A stretch of 64,000 bases of DNA, taken from assembly GCA_010015655.1 (NCBI GenBank), contig ML976692.1, positions 62,001 to 126,000 of the forward strand, written 5' to 3'. Numbering within the stretch: position 1 is the first letter of the stretch; the number at the start of each line of letters is the position of its first letter. The notes under the pieces were generated by a model. The model was not told the DNA's origin. It saw only the letters and a list, made by a program, of their open reading frames with translations, and ran no database searches. Origin of the DNA: Bimuria novae-zelandiae CBS 107.79. Taxonomy: Eukaryota; Ascomycota; Dothideomycetes; Pleosporales; Didymosphaeriaceae. A program made the position numbers and the translations under genes. Positions 34,850 through 45,050 of this stretch are shown here, in pieces.

Positions 34850-37600
34850 TCTCGTACATAAAAACTGCTACTAAATATGGTGTTGTATAGTCTACATTAA
34901 TCCAAAGGCATAGAGGAATAACGCGCCCTACATAAGTCAAGAACTCTAGCTAGCAAAAGCTCACCCTATAGCAAGAGGAGGAGCTTGTACGATATATTAA
35001 AAGACTCATAGAGAGACATATACCTCCTACTAGAGAGATAATACGGAACTTTGCCTTAATAATAGCAAAGGAGCCAGTTAGCGAGAGCTAGGTTACCTAC
35101 TTTATTAACTAACATAGCATTTATCTTATCTCGTAATAGACCGTCGGGATGGACAGCAATCGCCACAACGCTAATTTAGTAAATAAATATCGCCTCTATT
35201 TTAACCTTCTACATAGTAAGATAGATTAATATCGCATAGATCCTTGGTATATCTACAATATGGATGAAAAAGGCGTCCTAATTAGTATTGTTAGTAGATC
35301 AAAGAGAATATTTAGTAGACGAATGTGGGAGAAGAAGGAGGTTAGAGTATTACTCTAAGATGGCAATCGCGCATGGATCACGCTCCTGGCATATATCTGC
35401 GCTAATAGATTAGCTCTATTGCTAAGCCTTATCTATGAGGCTGCCAACAAGGGCATCCAATCAAGCTGGGTAGAGGATATCAAGGCAGGATATTATAAAG
35501 TCTTTATTACCTTATTATCCTCTAGCTGGACAAACAACGATATTAGACTTGCCTGGCTTAAGCAGGTGTTTAATCGCTGTATAAAAGAGAAGGCTCGACG
35601 ATTATATTAACTTTTAATCCTAGACGGCCATAGCTCCTATATTACTATAGACTTTATTAACTACTATAATTAGAATAAGATCCTGCTTGCTATTCTACCT
35701 CCTTATTTAACTTATACGCTTCAGCCACTTAACGTTACGATGTTTAAGCCTTTATTAATAGCCTTCTTAGCAGAGCTATTAAATTACCTTTATAGAAGCT
35801 AGGGCTTAGCTTCTATTACTAAAGGCGACTTCTTCCCACTATTCTAGAATGCGTGGAAGGCCTCCTTTAAGGAATTAACTATCCTTAGCTCTTTTAGAAC
35901 CACAGGCATATCGCCACCTAATCTTATACTGAATATTAACTTTTCCAGGTCACCGAAAGGTCGATATCTATCGATTTTTCGTTAAAACACGACTTAAATG
36001 CCTTCGTAAATCTGTTTTCTAGCGTCCTCTTTTAGCTACAGGCGTTGTGGCAGGCGCGCTACCCTATTTTCTCTTTTAGCTCCCTAGTAAGCTAAAATCT
36101 TTTCAAAATGGCCCGTGCGCTGCTCAGATTTTCACGTTTAGTTAAAGGCCATAACCATAGCTAAGATAAGGAGACAGTCGTAACACTCCTTGCTCTTACA
36201 AGATATAGGCACCTGCTAGGCCTAAATATAAAGGCTCTCCATGCGAAGAGCTATAGCACGATTTAATAAAGCACTAGCTCTTAATACCTATAACAACGAG
36301 AGCTGCCCGCAGCTCTCTAAAGACTAATTATTAGCGTCCCTAACCTAACACAACACGTAAATAAGGTAGCCAGCCTGGCCTTATATTATACGACTCTTAG
36401 GGATAAAGAAGAAGGACAGGCCTGGCTCTGCCTTCCTACTACACCTATCTCCTTCGATACAGGTATTGCTAAGCCTAGTACAAAGGCTCTCCTCGCGCAG
36501 AGCCACGGCTCTAATTTAATAGAGCACTAGCTCTCTATACCTATCTACTCTTTCCTTTTCTTTCTTCTCACAGCACTAAACTACCTCTAAATATATATAA
36601 GAGATTTACCCTAATGTACATACACTGCTTAGTCTCCCTAATAGGAAGGGGAGCTATAGCTTAAAATAGTAGTAATACCCGCGTAGGCAAGAAATGCTTT
36701 CTAAGGTAGTATATTAGTACTATAATTCTATAACTTAGCACGTCGTATATGCCCTTTGGGAGGCAAGATAGTAGACTTAATCCCTATTAACTAGACAAAA
36801 AATAAATACCAACCAACTAACCAAGCCACCTAATTCTAATTTTATCTTTAATAGGTTTACCTAGGATTAAGAATTAGGCGATAACTCCTTATTAGGGCTT
36901 AGTGATTATAACTAGAGAAAGATGGATAGGCTTATACAATTAGTAGTAAAGGAATAGGGTAGTTAAGATATAAAAAAGCTTTGTTAATTACTCTACTATC
37001 TATCTATTAAAAATGAGCTGCTTAAGCATGACAACGATAGGCTTAGGCAGGCGCTATCTATTAAGAAGAAGCGTAAGAAGAAAGGTAAAACTCTAGACCT
37101 TTAACAGCACTAGGAGTATTATAGTAGGGCTATCTTATAGTTACTAAGGAAAGTAAGGGAGGCACGTTATTATTAATTAATTAAAAAGCAGGAAGATAAG
37201 TAGTAGTAGCTTTAAAAAGTAAAGATAGTAGAGCTAAAAAAGGTAGCTAAGCTATATAAGGAGAAAATATAGTAGGAAAAGCGTGCTGCGCGAGAGGCAG
37301 CTAAGAAGGCAAAGGAGAAGGAGAGGGCTAAAAAAGCTACTTAGCGCGCTGCCCAGAAGTCTGCCCGCGACGCTGAAAAAGCTCTACAAGTATCCCAAAA
37401 GGGTAAGAGAAAGGCCTCTCAGCCATCTCTACAGAGCAGAAAGCGTTAAAAACGTGGTATGGATACTATAGATATTGGGGAGGCCTTAAAGGGCGCATCT
37501 ACTGCCTTGAGCAAATCTACACGCAGCGGCCGCGACGTTAAGCTTTTAGATAGATTTAAATAGTGCAAATAAATCGTAGCTATTAAATTACTACCCTACA
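34850..37600 (+). pseudogene. pogo transposase of element F
   Basis: The first DDE block YNMDEKG is intact (35254-35274). The segment 35419-35610 is open and reads LIYEAANKGIQSSWVED through LAWLKQVFNRC, typical of fungal pogo transposases, and the second catalytic block LILDGHSS (about 35615-35640) also survives. A retroposon interrupts it at 35923-36824. The Lys-rich tail is at 37180-37400. Confidence 0.75.
35923..36824 (+). mobile_element. 901-bp retroposon-like insert with 10-bp target duplication
   Basis: The transposase frame of F is interrupted between two copies of GCCACCTAAT (35913-35922 and 36825-36834). The right end has a tail of CCAA/AACC units (36809-36823), like the simple-repeat tails of non-LTR retroposons. 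No coding frame is visible. Inside is a direct repeat of about 77 bp (36214-36292 and 36468-36544), each copy with AAGGCTCTCC...GAGC. Whether it is a SINE or a LINE 3' fragment cannot be decided by eye. Confidence 0.65.
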
Positions 37601-37701
37601 AGAAAAATCTTGTAATAATATTAATCGTGGGTGGTGCTGTAGCCTTGTTTTTAATAGAGCGTTTTTAGTGTTGCCCGCGTATCACGCGAATCCGCGCATT
37701 A

Positions 37702-37988
37702 TTATCGTTTCGGAAATACCTGCTCGACCCACAGAGCCAGCCAGTCATCGTCAATCCTTCCTTTTCTTGTATTTTCTTGAACGCAAAAAACTTAAATCTT
37801 CTAAAAAATTTAAGGGGGGTACTTATAACTCTATAGAAGCCCTTTATCTACTTTTAGTATATTATTATCCAAAGTTCCTTGTGTGGTGGAGAGAAAAGCG
37901 AAAAAAAGGAGACCAGAACAGAAAATACGCGCAGTCTGATGAGAAATACGCCTTAAGTGGGTCGAGCAGGTATTTCCAGAATCACCGA
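37702..37988. mobile_element. MITE-like element G (about 287 bp)
   Basis: It splits the right inverted repeat of F between two TA dinucleotides (37700-37701 and 37989-37990). Its arms share GGAAATACCTGCTCGACCCA in inverted orientation (about 37712-37732 and 37957-37977), with less matching sequence outside. The interior is not RIP-mutated. No transposase, so it must have been moved in trans. Confidence 0.75.
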
Positions 37989-38007
37989 TACGCGCACGGA
38001 CACGTTA

Positions 38008-38022
38008 TAGTTGTTTGCGAAA
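38008..38022. repeat. Left 15-bp arm bracketing the H-K-I trio
   Basis: TAGTTGTTTGCGAAA, followed by TA and then element H. It appears inverted (one mismatch) at 44858-44872, outside element I. It lies between F and H, separated from each by TA. Confidence 0.7.
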
Positions 38023-38024
38023 TA

Positions 38025-39857
38025 ACGTAATCCACCAGTGAGCTACGTACACTAGTGAGCTGCGCACCCTACCAAAACGCGTTACAACGCGTCTACCTTT
38101 TTAACTATAGCTTAATAACGACAAGCTTAATTACTATTAAAAGAAGGTAGACTTAGTCTTACCTTTATCTTAATTAAGTTTTATCTTTATTAGTTAATTC
38201 GCGCTATAGCAGCAGCCTATAATATCCTTAAATTAACCCTTTAGTCGCGCCTCCGTGGTGTCTAAGCTAGAATTAAGATAACGTCTAATAAGCGCAAGCT
38301 ATTACCTCTTAAAGAGTAGTCTCTTATTTACTAGATTCTAGACCTTAATAGACGAGGCTTTCCACCCTATATTATTAATATGCGCCGAATGGCAGACGTC
38401 CTGCTTTAAGCTTAAGGCCAGATCCCGCCTCTATAGCCTATTAGCAAGAACTAGGTGTTACGCTTTATTAATAGCTAGGCAGAGCTTATAACTAAGTAAA
38501 ATAAGAAGCTATATACTTAGCGTATTCTTTATTAGAATCTAGTTAAGTTTAGAGCCTAGTTTAAGCTTATTAAGGACACGCGTCAGAAGTACGGCATAAT
38601 AAATAAGGATATATATAATTTTAATAAGACAGGATTTATAATAGGGGTCGCTAGCACGTCTAAGGTTGTTATAAGCTCTAATAGAGTTAGGCGAGTAATT
38701 GCTATATAGCCTGGCAATCGCGACTAGGTTATAGTAATTAAATGTATTAGCGCGTCAGGCTAGGCGCTCTCGCTATTTATTATACTATCTAGAAAGCTAC
38801 ACTAAGCTAGCTAGTATCGGCTTATTCTAGGCGATTGGAGGCTTGCAGTAAGCGATAATAGCTAGATAATTAATAAGCTTAGCCTAGAATAGCTTAAGCA
38901 CTTTAACTATTAGACTGCGTTGCGCTTAGCTAGAGCCTATCGCCTGCTTATTCTAGATAGCTATAGCAGCCATGCGACGCCTGAGTTTAATTAGTTCTAT
39001 ATAGAGAATAAGATTATTAGTCTCTATATGCTAGCTTATAGCTTATATCTGCTATAGCCACTAGATATTGCTTGCTACGCGCCGCTTAAAGCTACGTATA
39101 AACGCGAGGTGTCTAAGCTCGCGCGTAATTATATCTTTCACGTTAATAAGTAGGAATTTCTTAATATCTACACGCGTATTAGGGCTTTAGTCTTCTTAAA
39201 GTAGTTAATTAAGAGTAGCTTTTAAGTAATAGATCTTATCCTACACTATCCTAAGCGCGTCTTATTGTCGCTTATTATAGTCTAAACGCCGTCTCCCCTA
39301 AGGCAAGAAGCTAATAGTAAGAGGCGCTGGACTACTAAGACGCTTTATATAGTTACTTAGCTATAGTAGCAAGCCTAGCTACTACGTAGCTTCCTTAGTC
39401 GTTAATTGCAGAGCCCTACACGTTAGGCTCTAGGTTAGCTTATAAAAGGATATTAGATGGCAATGCACTCTACGACAATCCTTACTAAGGAAAATACTAA
39501 GCTACGTTAGGCTAATTATTGCTAAGAGAAAAAGAGGCAACAGCGACGATAGTATATTACTATAGGAGGGACTCTTATAGGCTAGGAAGGTTAAAGGCTA
39601 GCTATAGAGGCAGAAATAAGGGCGTAGGTAGATGTCTAGAGCCAGGCATCTTAGAGCTATCAGCGAGCACTACCAACGTGCTTAAAGTGCCATGTACAAG
39701 GCCACAATAAGACTTAGTGTATAAGCAATTAGGAATATTTTGTACATATATTTATATAGGTTTAATTCAGTTATTGTTTAGCTATCTATTAAAAAGGCGC
39801 ACGCGTTTGGTGGGGTGCGTAGCTCACTGGTGTACGCAGCTTACTAGTGGATTACGT
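38025..39857 (+). mobile_element. pogo-type transposon H (1,833 bp)
   Basis: Ends ACGTAATCC...GGATTACGT with an imperfect duplicated motif CACYAGTGAGCT in each inverted repeat; TA on both sides (38023-38024 and 39858-39859). It aligns base for base, with no gap in total length, to element I (43023-44855). The terminal motif ACCAGTGAGCT...CACCCCACCAAAA resembles that of element B, so the two are related. Confidence 0.88.
38150..39715 (+). pseudogene. pogo transposase of element H
   Basis: The first DDE block reads YNFNKTGFIIGVASTSK (38614-38664), with D changed to N. The second is at about 38950, reading LILDSYSSHAT with DSY for DGH. Stops are TAG/TAA. The C-terminal 39519-39710 stretch is open only in another frame. 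Confidence 0.75.
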
Positions 39858-39968
39858 TAGTGTTTCTACCTTTATTAGCATCGGCTCGCTTAAATCCTTG
39901 GTCCGCACCCACACCAAATATTACTAGTAAACCTCGACTGTATACTTATAACCCTATATATATCAATT

Positions 39969-41010
39969 ATGCGCGCTATCCTAGATAAAGCTATTCGTAG
40001 AATCGAGTCTCGACTCGCCCTAGGTTATAATATATCCTAAATCTCTCGTGATCTCCATATTTCCCGGCTAACAATTAGGAAAGTTTAATTAAACTATAAC
40101 ATCTTTAGAACAGCTAAAGCCCTAAGGACTGTAAGGCTTAGGAGGCCTCTAGCCCTTATTACTACTTATAAACAAGTTAGTAGGGATAGGTTTAGTATTA
40201 AGGTTTTAAGCTAACGTTGCCACAGGCTCTCTTTAATTTCCTTAATAATAAGCCTATAGCTTACCTTAACGAAATGCAAGACTTCCTCTACGATAAGTTT
40301 AATATATAAATATCTATATAGATAGTGTATCGCGCTCTTAAGGAGGCTTAGTAGTCTCGTAAGGTAGTATAGAAGAGAGCACAAGAGAGGAATTCTTAAT
40401 TACGTGAAATATAGAAGGCCAGATCCCTTCACTAGAGAGCAGAGCAAATCGTGTGCTTGGACGAATCTACTACTACTAAACGAACTAGGGATAGAAAGAG
40501 GGGGTTGGCACCTAAGGGAAGTAATTACAGAGTTACAGGATTAGTTACTCGTACGCGACGACGGTCTCTCTTACCTGCTATTACTATAAATAGTTATATT
40601 GCCTATATAATTATTTAGGGGAGCATTACGGCTAAGCTCTTTAAGGCGTTTCTCTAGCATTAAGTGCTCCCGTTATGTACGCCTTATCTAAGGCCGCGAT
40701 TAATCTTAGTCCTTAACAACGCCTCTTCCTATCGAACTTAGCGTGTCTAAGAGCTCTGTAAAAAAGCTAGTGTACTCTTAAAGTTTCTTCCCCCATATTC
40801 GCTCGATTTCAATCTAATTAAGGCGACTTTTAATAACCTTAAGATATAGCTCTAGCGAAACAACAAGGCGCAGTTACTATTTAACACGTTTAAAGAGTTT
40901 CTTAATTACGCCGTACGCATAAGGTGCTGTACTAACCTTTTTAGCTACTTTAAGAAGGCAGGATATAGTGTATAAGACATGTATTTAGGGTAAAGGTATA
41001 CTAGGTAGAG
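39969..41010 (+). pseudogene. Tc1-like DDE_3 transposase of element K
   Basis: The ATG at 39969 opens MRAILDKAIRRIESRLALGY and a helix-turn-helix ISRDLHISRLTIRKV (about 40047-40091). The catalytic core shows VCLDESTTTKRTRDRKRG (about 40450-40505), matching the D-E-S...N-K-R-x-x-D-R-K pattern of DDE_3 enzymes, then LVLNNASS (about 40709-40732) with N for D, and LLKFLPPYSPDFNLIKA (about 40776-40826), where the terminal catalytic acid is K. Stops are TAA/TAG. Inactivated by RIP. Confidence 0.8.
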
Positions 41011-41135
41011 TTAGCGCCTAACTTAAGATATACGTATATATATTAACACCCTCAACCTGGCTGTTTTGGCTGTAACTTAGTACTATAATTAAACTAGTAC
41101 TAAATGCTAAGCCTCTTACTCTTTACACCCTGTTT

Positions 41136-42596
41136 TTAGTCCTTTATAAGCTTCCGCATGCGAAATAATGTCTTAAGCCCTATACTAGCTCTCGCCTAAC
41201 TCTACTATATATCGTTTATTATTAGCTTCTTGTCCTTTACTATATTAAAGTCCTAGTCGCCCTTCTCTAGCTGAGCCTTAAGCTTTCGTAAAAACTTATA
41301 GTAATCCTTCTCTAATTTAGAGCGCCACTAAGTAAAGAAGCTAGTTATTATTATATCTCTTGTATTAGGAGGGCTACTAGTAAATACCGGGCTTAATGGA
41401 GCAGCCTAGGGTGGAGACAAATAGAGAGGTATTTCTCCTAACTATCTTATACGCTAGAGGTTGGAGAGCTCTCGCATGGCCATAATATTAACAAGCTGGC
41501 TAATTACTCTAGTAATGTCTCTAGCTAGGGGAGTAGCTAGCTCTTTGCCCTTAGCCTTTATTTTATTAATATAGCCTCTCTTTATTATCTTAAACACTTA
41601 ATTACTAGGTTTCTCTATAGTAGCCTCTCCTTGTTTTATGTCCTTAGCCTATAAACGTAGTGTAGGGCTATTAAGAGGGTAATAGTTCTCTACTTAATCC
41701 ACCTTATCTAGGCTGCTCTTGTGAACGTAGCAGGTAAGAGTACTGTTACTGTAATACGTATTCTTGCAATACCAACGCTCCGTAAACTCAGGGATATAGT
41801 TCCTACTTGCTACTTTCGTAGCTGCTATTTCACCAAGCATTGCAAGCTGCTAATTGGTTGCTGTACCCCCTCCCCCACCCCCAGCGATTCTCCTTAGGGT
41901 CCTACTTAGTGTACGGCCTTATAATAACTGCTATGTTTGCTCTTGAGTTTCCTCCTTAATTATCTTAAGTTCTACATTAAAATTTAACTATTTTATCCTA
42001 TATCTCTTATAGAGGCTGCGGAGTATTTATAAATAGTTACTCTACTTAATAGGGCTTTCTACCTCGTTTAAAAAGTACTCCTCTTTTCTCTAGCCCGTGG
42101 CATATACTGTTGCAACGGCAGCTTAAACTTTCCTAATATAAGGATAGAGACAATTATAGATGCGAGTACACTAAGCGTCCTATATAGAATAAGTCCTAGT
42201 ATACTTAGTAAAATACTCTAACTTTATCTAAGGGAGAATCTCCTTGCCTAATTAAGTAGTCTATTAGGAAGCAAACTCTATAGGGGGCTCTAATAGTATA
42301 TTATTATTATTATTAATTCCACCACGGTTAGATGTTTGAACTAGGTCATCCTTAAGCAGGTCCAAGAGAGACGAGTAGATTTAAATTAGAGGGAATAATA
42401 GTAGCTTAAAAGGTGGAGGAGGAGGAGGCAGAGTTAGAGCTTTCCTTTTACTTTGCTTCTTAGCTTTTCTAGTGTTTCTATTTACTATTAGCGGCGTAGA
42501 CTACTCCAGGCGCGCGGGGGGCTTGCGGGTACGCTTAGGGCAAGATATATGGGTCTCTAGCTAGTTACTAGGCCGTTTACGACCTCTGGGTGCCAT
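41136..42596 (-). pseudogene. Accessory ORF of element K, about 487 codons, unknown function
   Basis: From an ATG at 42596 (minus) one frame runs about 1.46 kb without a frameshift. Every in-frame stop I found is TAA or TAG, none TGA, as expected when RIP converts CAA, CAG or TGG codons. The deduced protein starts with an AT-hook-like basic stretch (MAPRGRKRPSN), has a proline run (PPPPPP, about residue 60), a Gly run (about residue 225-233), a Trp/Cys-containing segment (FTERWYCKN, about 255) and a Lys-rich end. I recognise no domain. It is convergent with the transposase. Confidence 0.55.
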
Positions 42597-43022
42597 ATCG
42601 CGTTTATGACTCTTGTATTAATGTAATATAGCAATTTACATATACTTTAAAGCCTTCAAAGCAAACTACATGGGTGTGTGAATGTATAGTCGCGATTACT
42701 ATAGGAATTTTTGTCTGCACTGCCTCGCCTTCCGCGCTAAGGGAACTGTGTAACCCAATCATACCCTTGTACCCCCTCACTTCCAGTTAACCTGATACTG
42801 TACCGAAACCCCTTCGCCTCCACACCACCTGGTACTCGCTCACATCCACGAGAACTGGAAGGAAGGTATATAGAACTATTACAGAACACACAGAAAATAC
42901 AGACACTAGATACCAAAGACAGAGAGTTACTTGTTCATTCCTTGCTACCTGTGAACCGACAATTTTAGTTGTGGGCGGGGCCAAGGATTCAACCGAGCGT
43001 GCTGACAAAGGTGGAAACACTA

Positions 43023-44855
43023 ACGTAATCCACTAGTGAGCTACGTACACTAGTGAGCTACGCACCCTACCAAAACGCGTTATAACGCGTCTACCTTTTT
43101 AATTATAGCTTAACAACAACAAGCTTAATTACTATTAAAAGAAGGCAGACTTAGTCTTGCCCTTATCTTAATTAAGTCTTATTCTTATTAGTTAATTCGC
43201 GCTATAGTAGCAGCCTATAATATCTTTAAATTAACTCTCTAGTCGCGCCTCCGTGGTGTCTAAGCTAGAATTAAGATAACGTCTAATAAGCGCAAGCTAT
43301 TGCCTTTTAAAGAGTAGTCTTTTATTCGCTAGATCCTAGACCTTAATAGACGAGACTTTCCACCCTATATTATTAATATGCGCCGAATAGCAAACGTCCT
43401 GCTTTAAGCTTAAGACTAGATCCTGCCTCTATAGCCTATTAGCAAGAACTAGGTGTTATGCTTTATTAATAGCTAGGTAGAGCTTATAACTAAGTAAGAT
43501 AAAAAGCTATATGCTTAGCGTGTTCTTTATTAAGATCTAGTTAAGTTTAGAGCCTAGTTTAAGCTTGTTAAGGACACGCGTTAGAAGTACGGCATAATAG
43601 ATAAGGACACATATAATTTTAATAAGATAGGATTTATGATAGGGGTCGCTAGCACGTCTAAGGTTATTACAAGCTTTAATAGAGTTAGGCGAGCAATTGC
43701 TATATAGCCTAGCAATTATAACTAGGTTATAGTAATTAAATATATTAGCGCGTTAGGCTGGGCGCTCTCGCCATTTATTATACTATCTAGAAAGCTACAC
43801 TAAGCTAGCTAGTATCGGCTTATCCTAGGCGATTAGAGGCTTACAGTAAGCGATAATAGCTAGATAACTAACAAGCTTAGCCTAGAATAGCTTAAGCACT
43901 TTAACTATTAGACTATATTACGCTTAGCTAGAGCCTATCGCCTGCTTATTCTAGATAGCTATAGCAGCTATACGACGCCTGAGTTTAATTAGTTCTATAT
44001 AGAGAATAAGATTATTAGTCTCTGTATGCTAGCTCATAGCTCACATCTACTATAGCTACTAGATATTACTTACTACACGCTGCTTAAAGCTACGTATAAA
44101 CGCGAGGTGTCTAAGCTCGCGTGTAATTATATCTTTTACGTTAATAAGCAGGAATTTCTTAATATCTACACGCGTATTAGGGCTTTAGTCTTCTTAAAGT
44201 AGTTAATTAAGAGTAGCTTTTAAGTAGTAGGTCTTGTCTTACACTATCCTAAGCGCGTCCTATTATTGCTTACTATAGTCTAAACGCCGTCTCCCCTAAG
44301 GTAAGAAGCTAATAGTAAGAGGCGCTAGACTACTCAGACGCCTTATATAGTTACTTAGCTATAGTAGTAAGCCTAGCTACTACGTAGCTTCCTTAGTCGT
44401 CAATCGCAGAGCCCTACACGTTAGGCTCTAGGTTAGCTTATAAAAGGATGTTAGATAGCGATGCACTCTGCGACAATCCTTACTAAGGAGAACACTAAGC
44501 TACGTTAGGCTAATTATCGCTAAGAGAAAAAGAGGCAACAGCGACGACAGTATATTACTATAGGAGGGACTCTCACAGGCTAGGAAGGTTAAAGGCTGGC
44601 TATAGAGGCAGAAATAAGGGCGCAGGTAGATGTCCAGAGCCAGGCATCTTAGAGCTATTAGCGAGCACTACTAACGTGCTCAAAGTGCCATGTGCAAGGC
44701 CACAATAGGACTCAGTGTATAAGTAATTAGGAATATTTTGTACATATATTTATATAGGTTTAATTTAGTTATTATTTAGCTATCTATTAAAAAGGCGCAC
44801 GCGTTTAGTGGGGTGCGCAGCTCACTGGTGTACGCAGCTCACTAGTGAATTACGT
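43023..44855 (+). mobile_element. pogo-type transposon I (1,833 bp), second copy of H
   Basis: Same orientation, same length and nearly the same sequence as H (38025-39857); sites differ by transitions, so each copy was mutated separately. TA on both sides (43021-43022 and 44856-44857). The transposase frame (equivalent to 38150-39715) has YNFNKIG at 43612-43632 and is broken by stops. Confidence 0.88.
43148..44713 (+). pseudogene. pogo transposase of element I
   Basis: Counterpart of the frame in H, shifted by 4,998 bp. The first DDE block carries N for D as in H. It has its own set of TAG/TAA stops and partly different missense changes. Confidence 0.75.
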
Positions 44856-44857
44856 TA

Positions 44858-44872
44858 TTTCGCAAACGACTA
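44858..44872. repeat. Right 15-bp arm bracketing the H-K-I trio
   Basis: TTTCGCAAACGACTA, the inverted partner of 38008-38022. It is followed by TA (44873-44874) and the last piece of the gypsy LTR. Confidence 0.7.
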
Positions 44873-45050
44873 TAAGGCCCGTTAGTCCTCCGCGTTCCAT
44901 ATATGTTCAGATCCTAACATCACCTCCCCTCTTTTAAATAGCGTCCTCGGTATCCTTGTTCCCTGCCCCCTGGCCGCAGATACAGTTATTGCAAATAAAT
45001 ACTCGCGTAAGTTACTATTTTCGTGTTCTGGTCTTAATGCCTTCCTAACC

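Larger units (their letters stand above)
34703..38005 (+). mobile_element. pogo-type DNA transposon F, carrying a retroposon and a MITE
   Basis: The left end ACGTGTCCGTGCGCGTAATG is matched in inverted form at the right end, where a 287-bp MITE splits the repeat (37702-37988). TA lies on both sides (34701-34702 and 38006-38007). Without its two inserts (901 and about 287 bp) it is about 2.1 kb. It starts immediately after element E, sharing the TA. Confidence 0.85.
39860..43020 (+). mobile_element. Tc1-like DNA transposon K (3.16 kb) with an accessory ORF
   Basis: Inverted repeats of about 50 bp begin GTGTTTCYACCTTTRTYAGC (39860 and, inverted, 43020) and contain the TGGYCCGC..CCCAC block; TA flanks both (39858-39859 and 43021-43022). 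The left part codes for a DDE_3 (IS630/Tc1) transposase on +; the right 1.5 kb holds a long minus-strand frame. Single-gene Tc1 elements are usually 1.3 to 2 kb, so this one is almost double. Confidence 0.85.
26877..44919 (-). repeat. 3' LTR of the gypsy element, in three pieces
   Basis: The pieces 26877-26970, 32270-32588 and 44875-44919 together reproduce the 458-bp LTR. The first gap is a copia element with duplication GATAG; the second is a row of TA-targeting elements with the gypsy TA at its edges (32587-32588 and 44873-44874). Confidence 0.9.

Noticed and set aside
37668..38030. + strand ORF of 120 codons
   Set aside because: It spans the MITE and both pieces of an inverted repeat of element F, so it is non-coding terminal sequence that happens to be open.
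38008..44872. The 15-bp arms as a 32-bp palindromic site with K-H-I as one giant element
   Set aside because: Possible, but the inner ends each have their own inverted repeats and TA duplications, so separate elements were annotated and the arms listed on their own.
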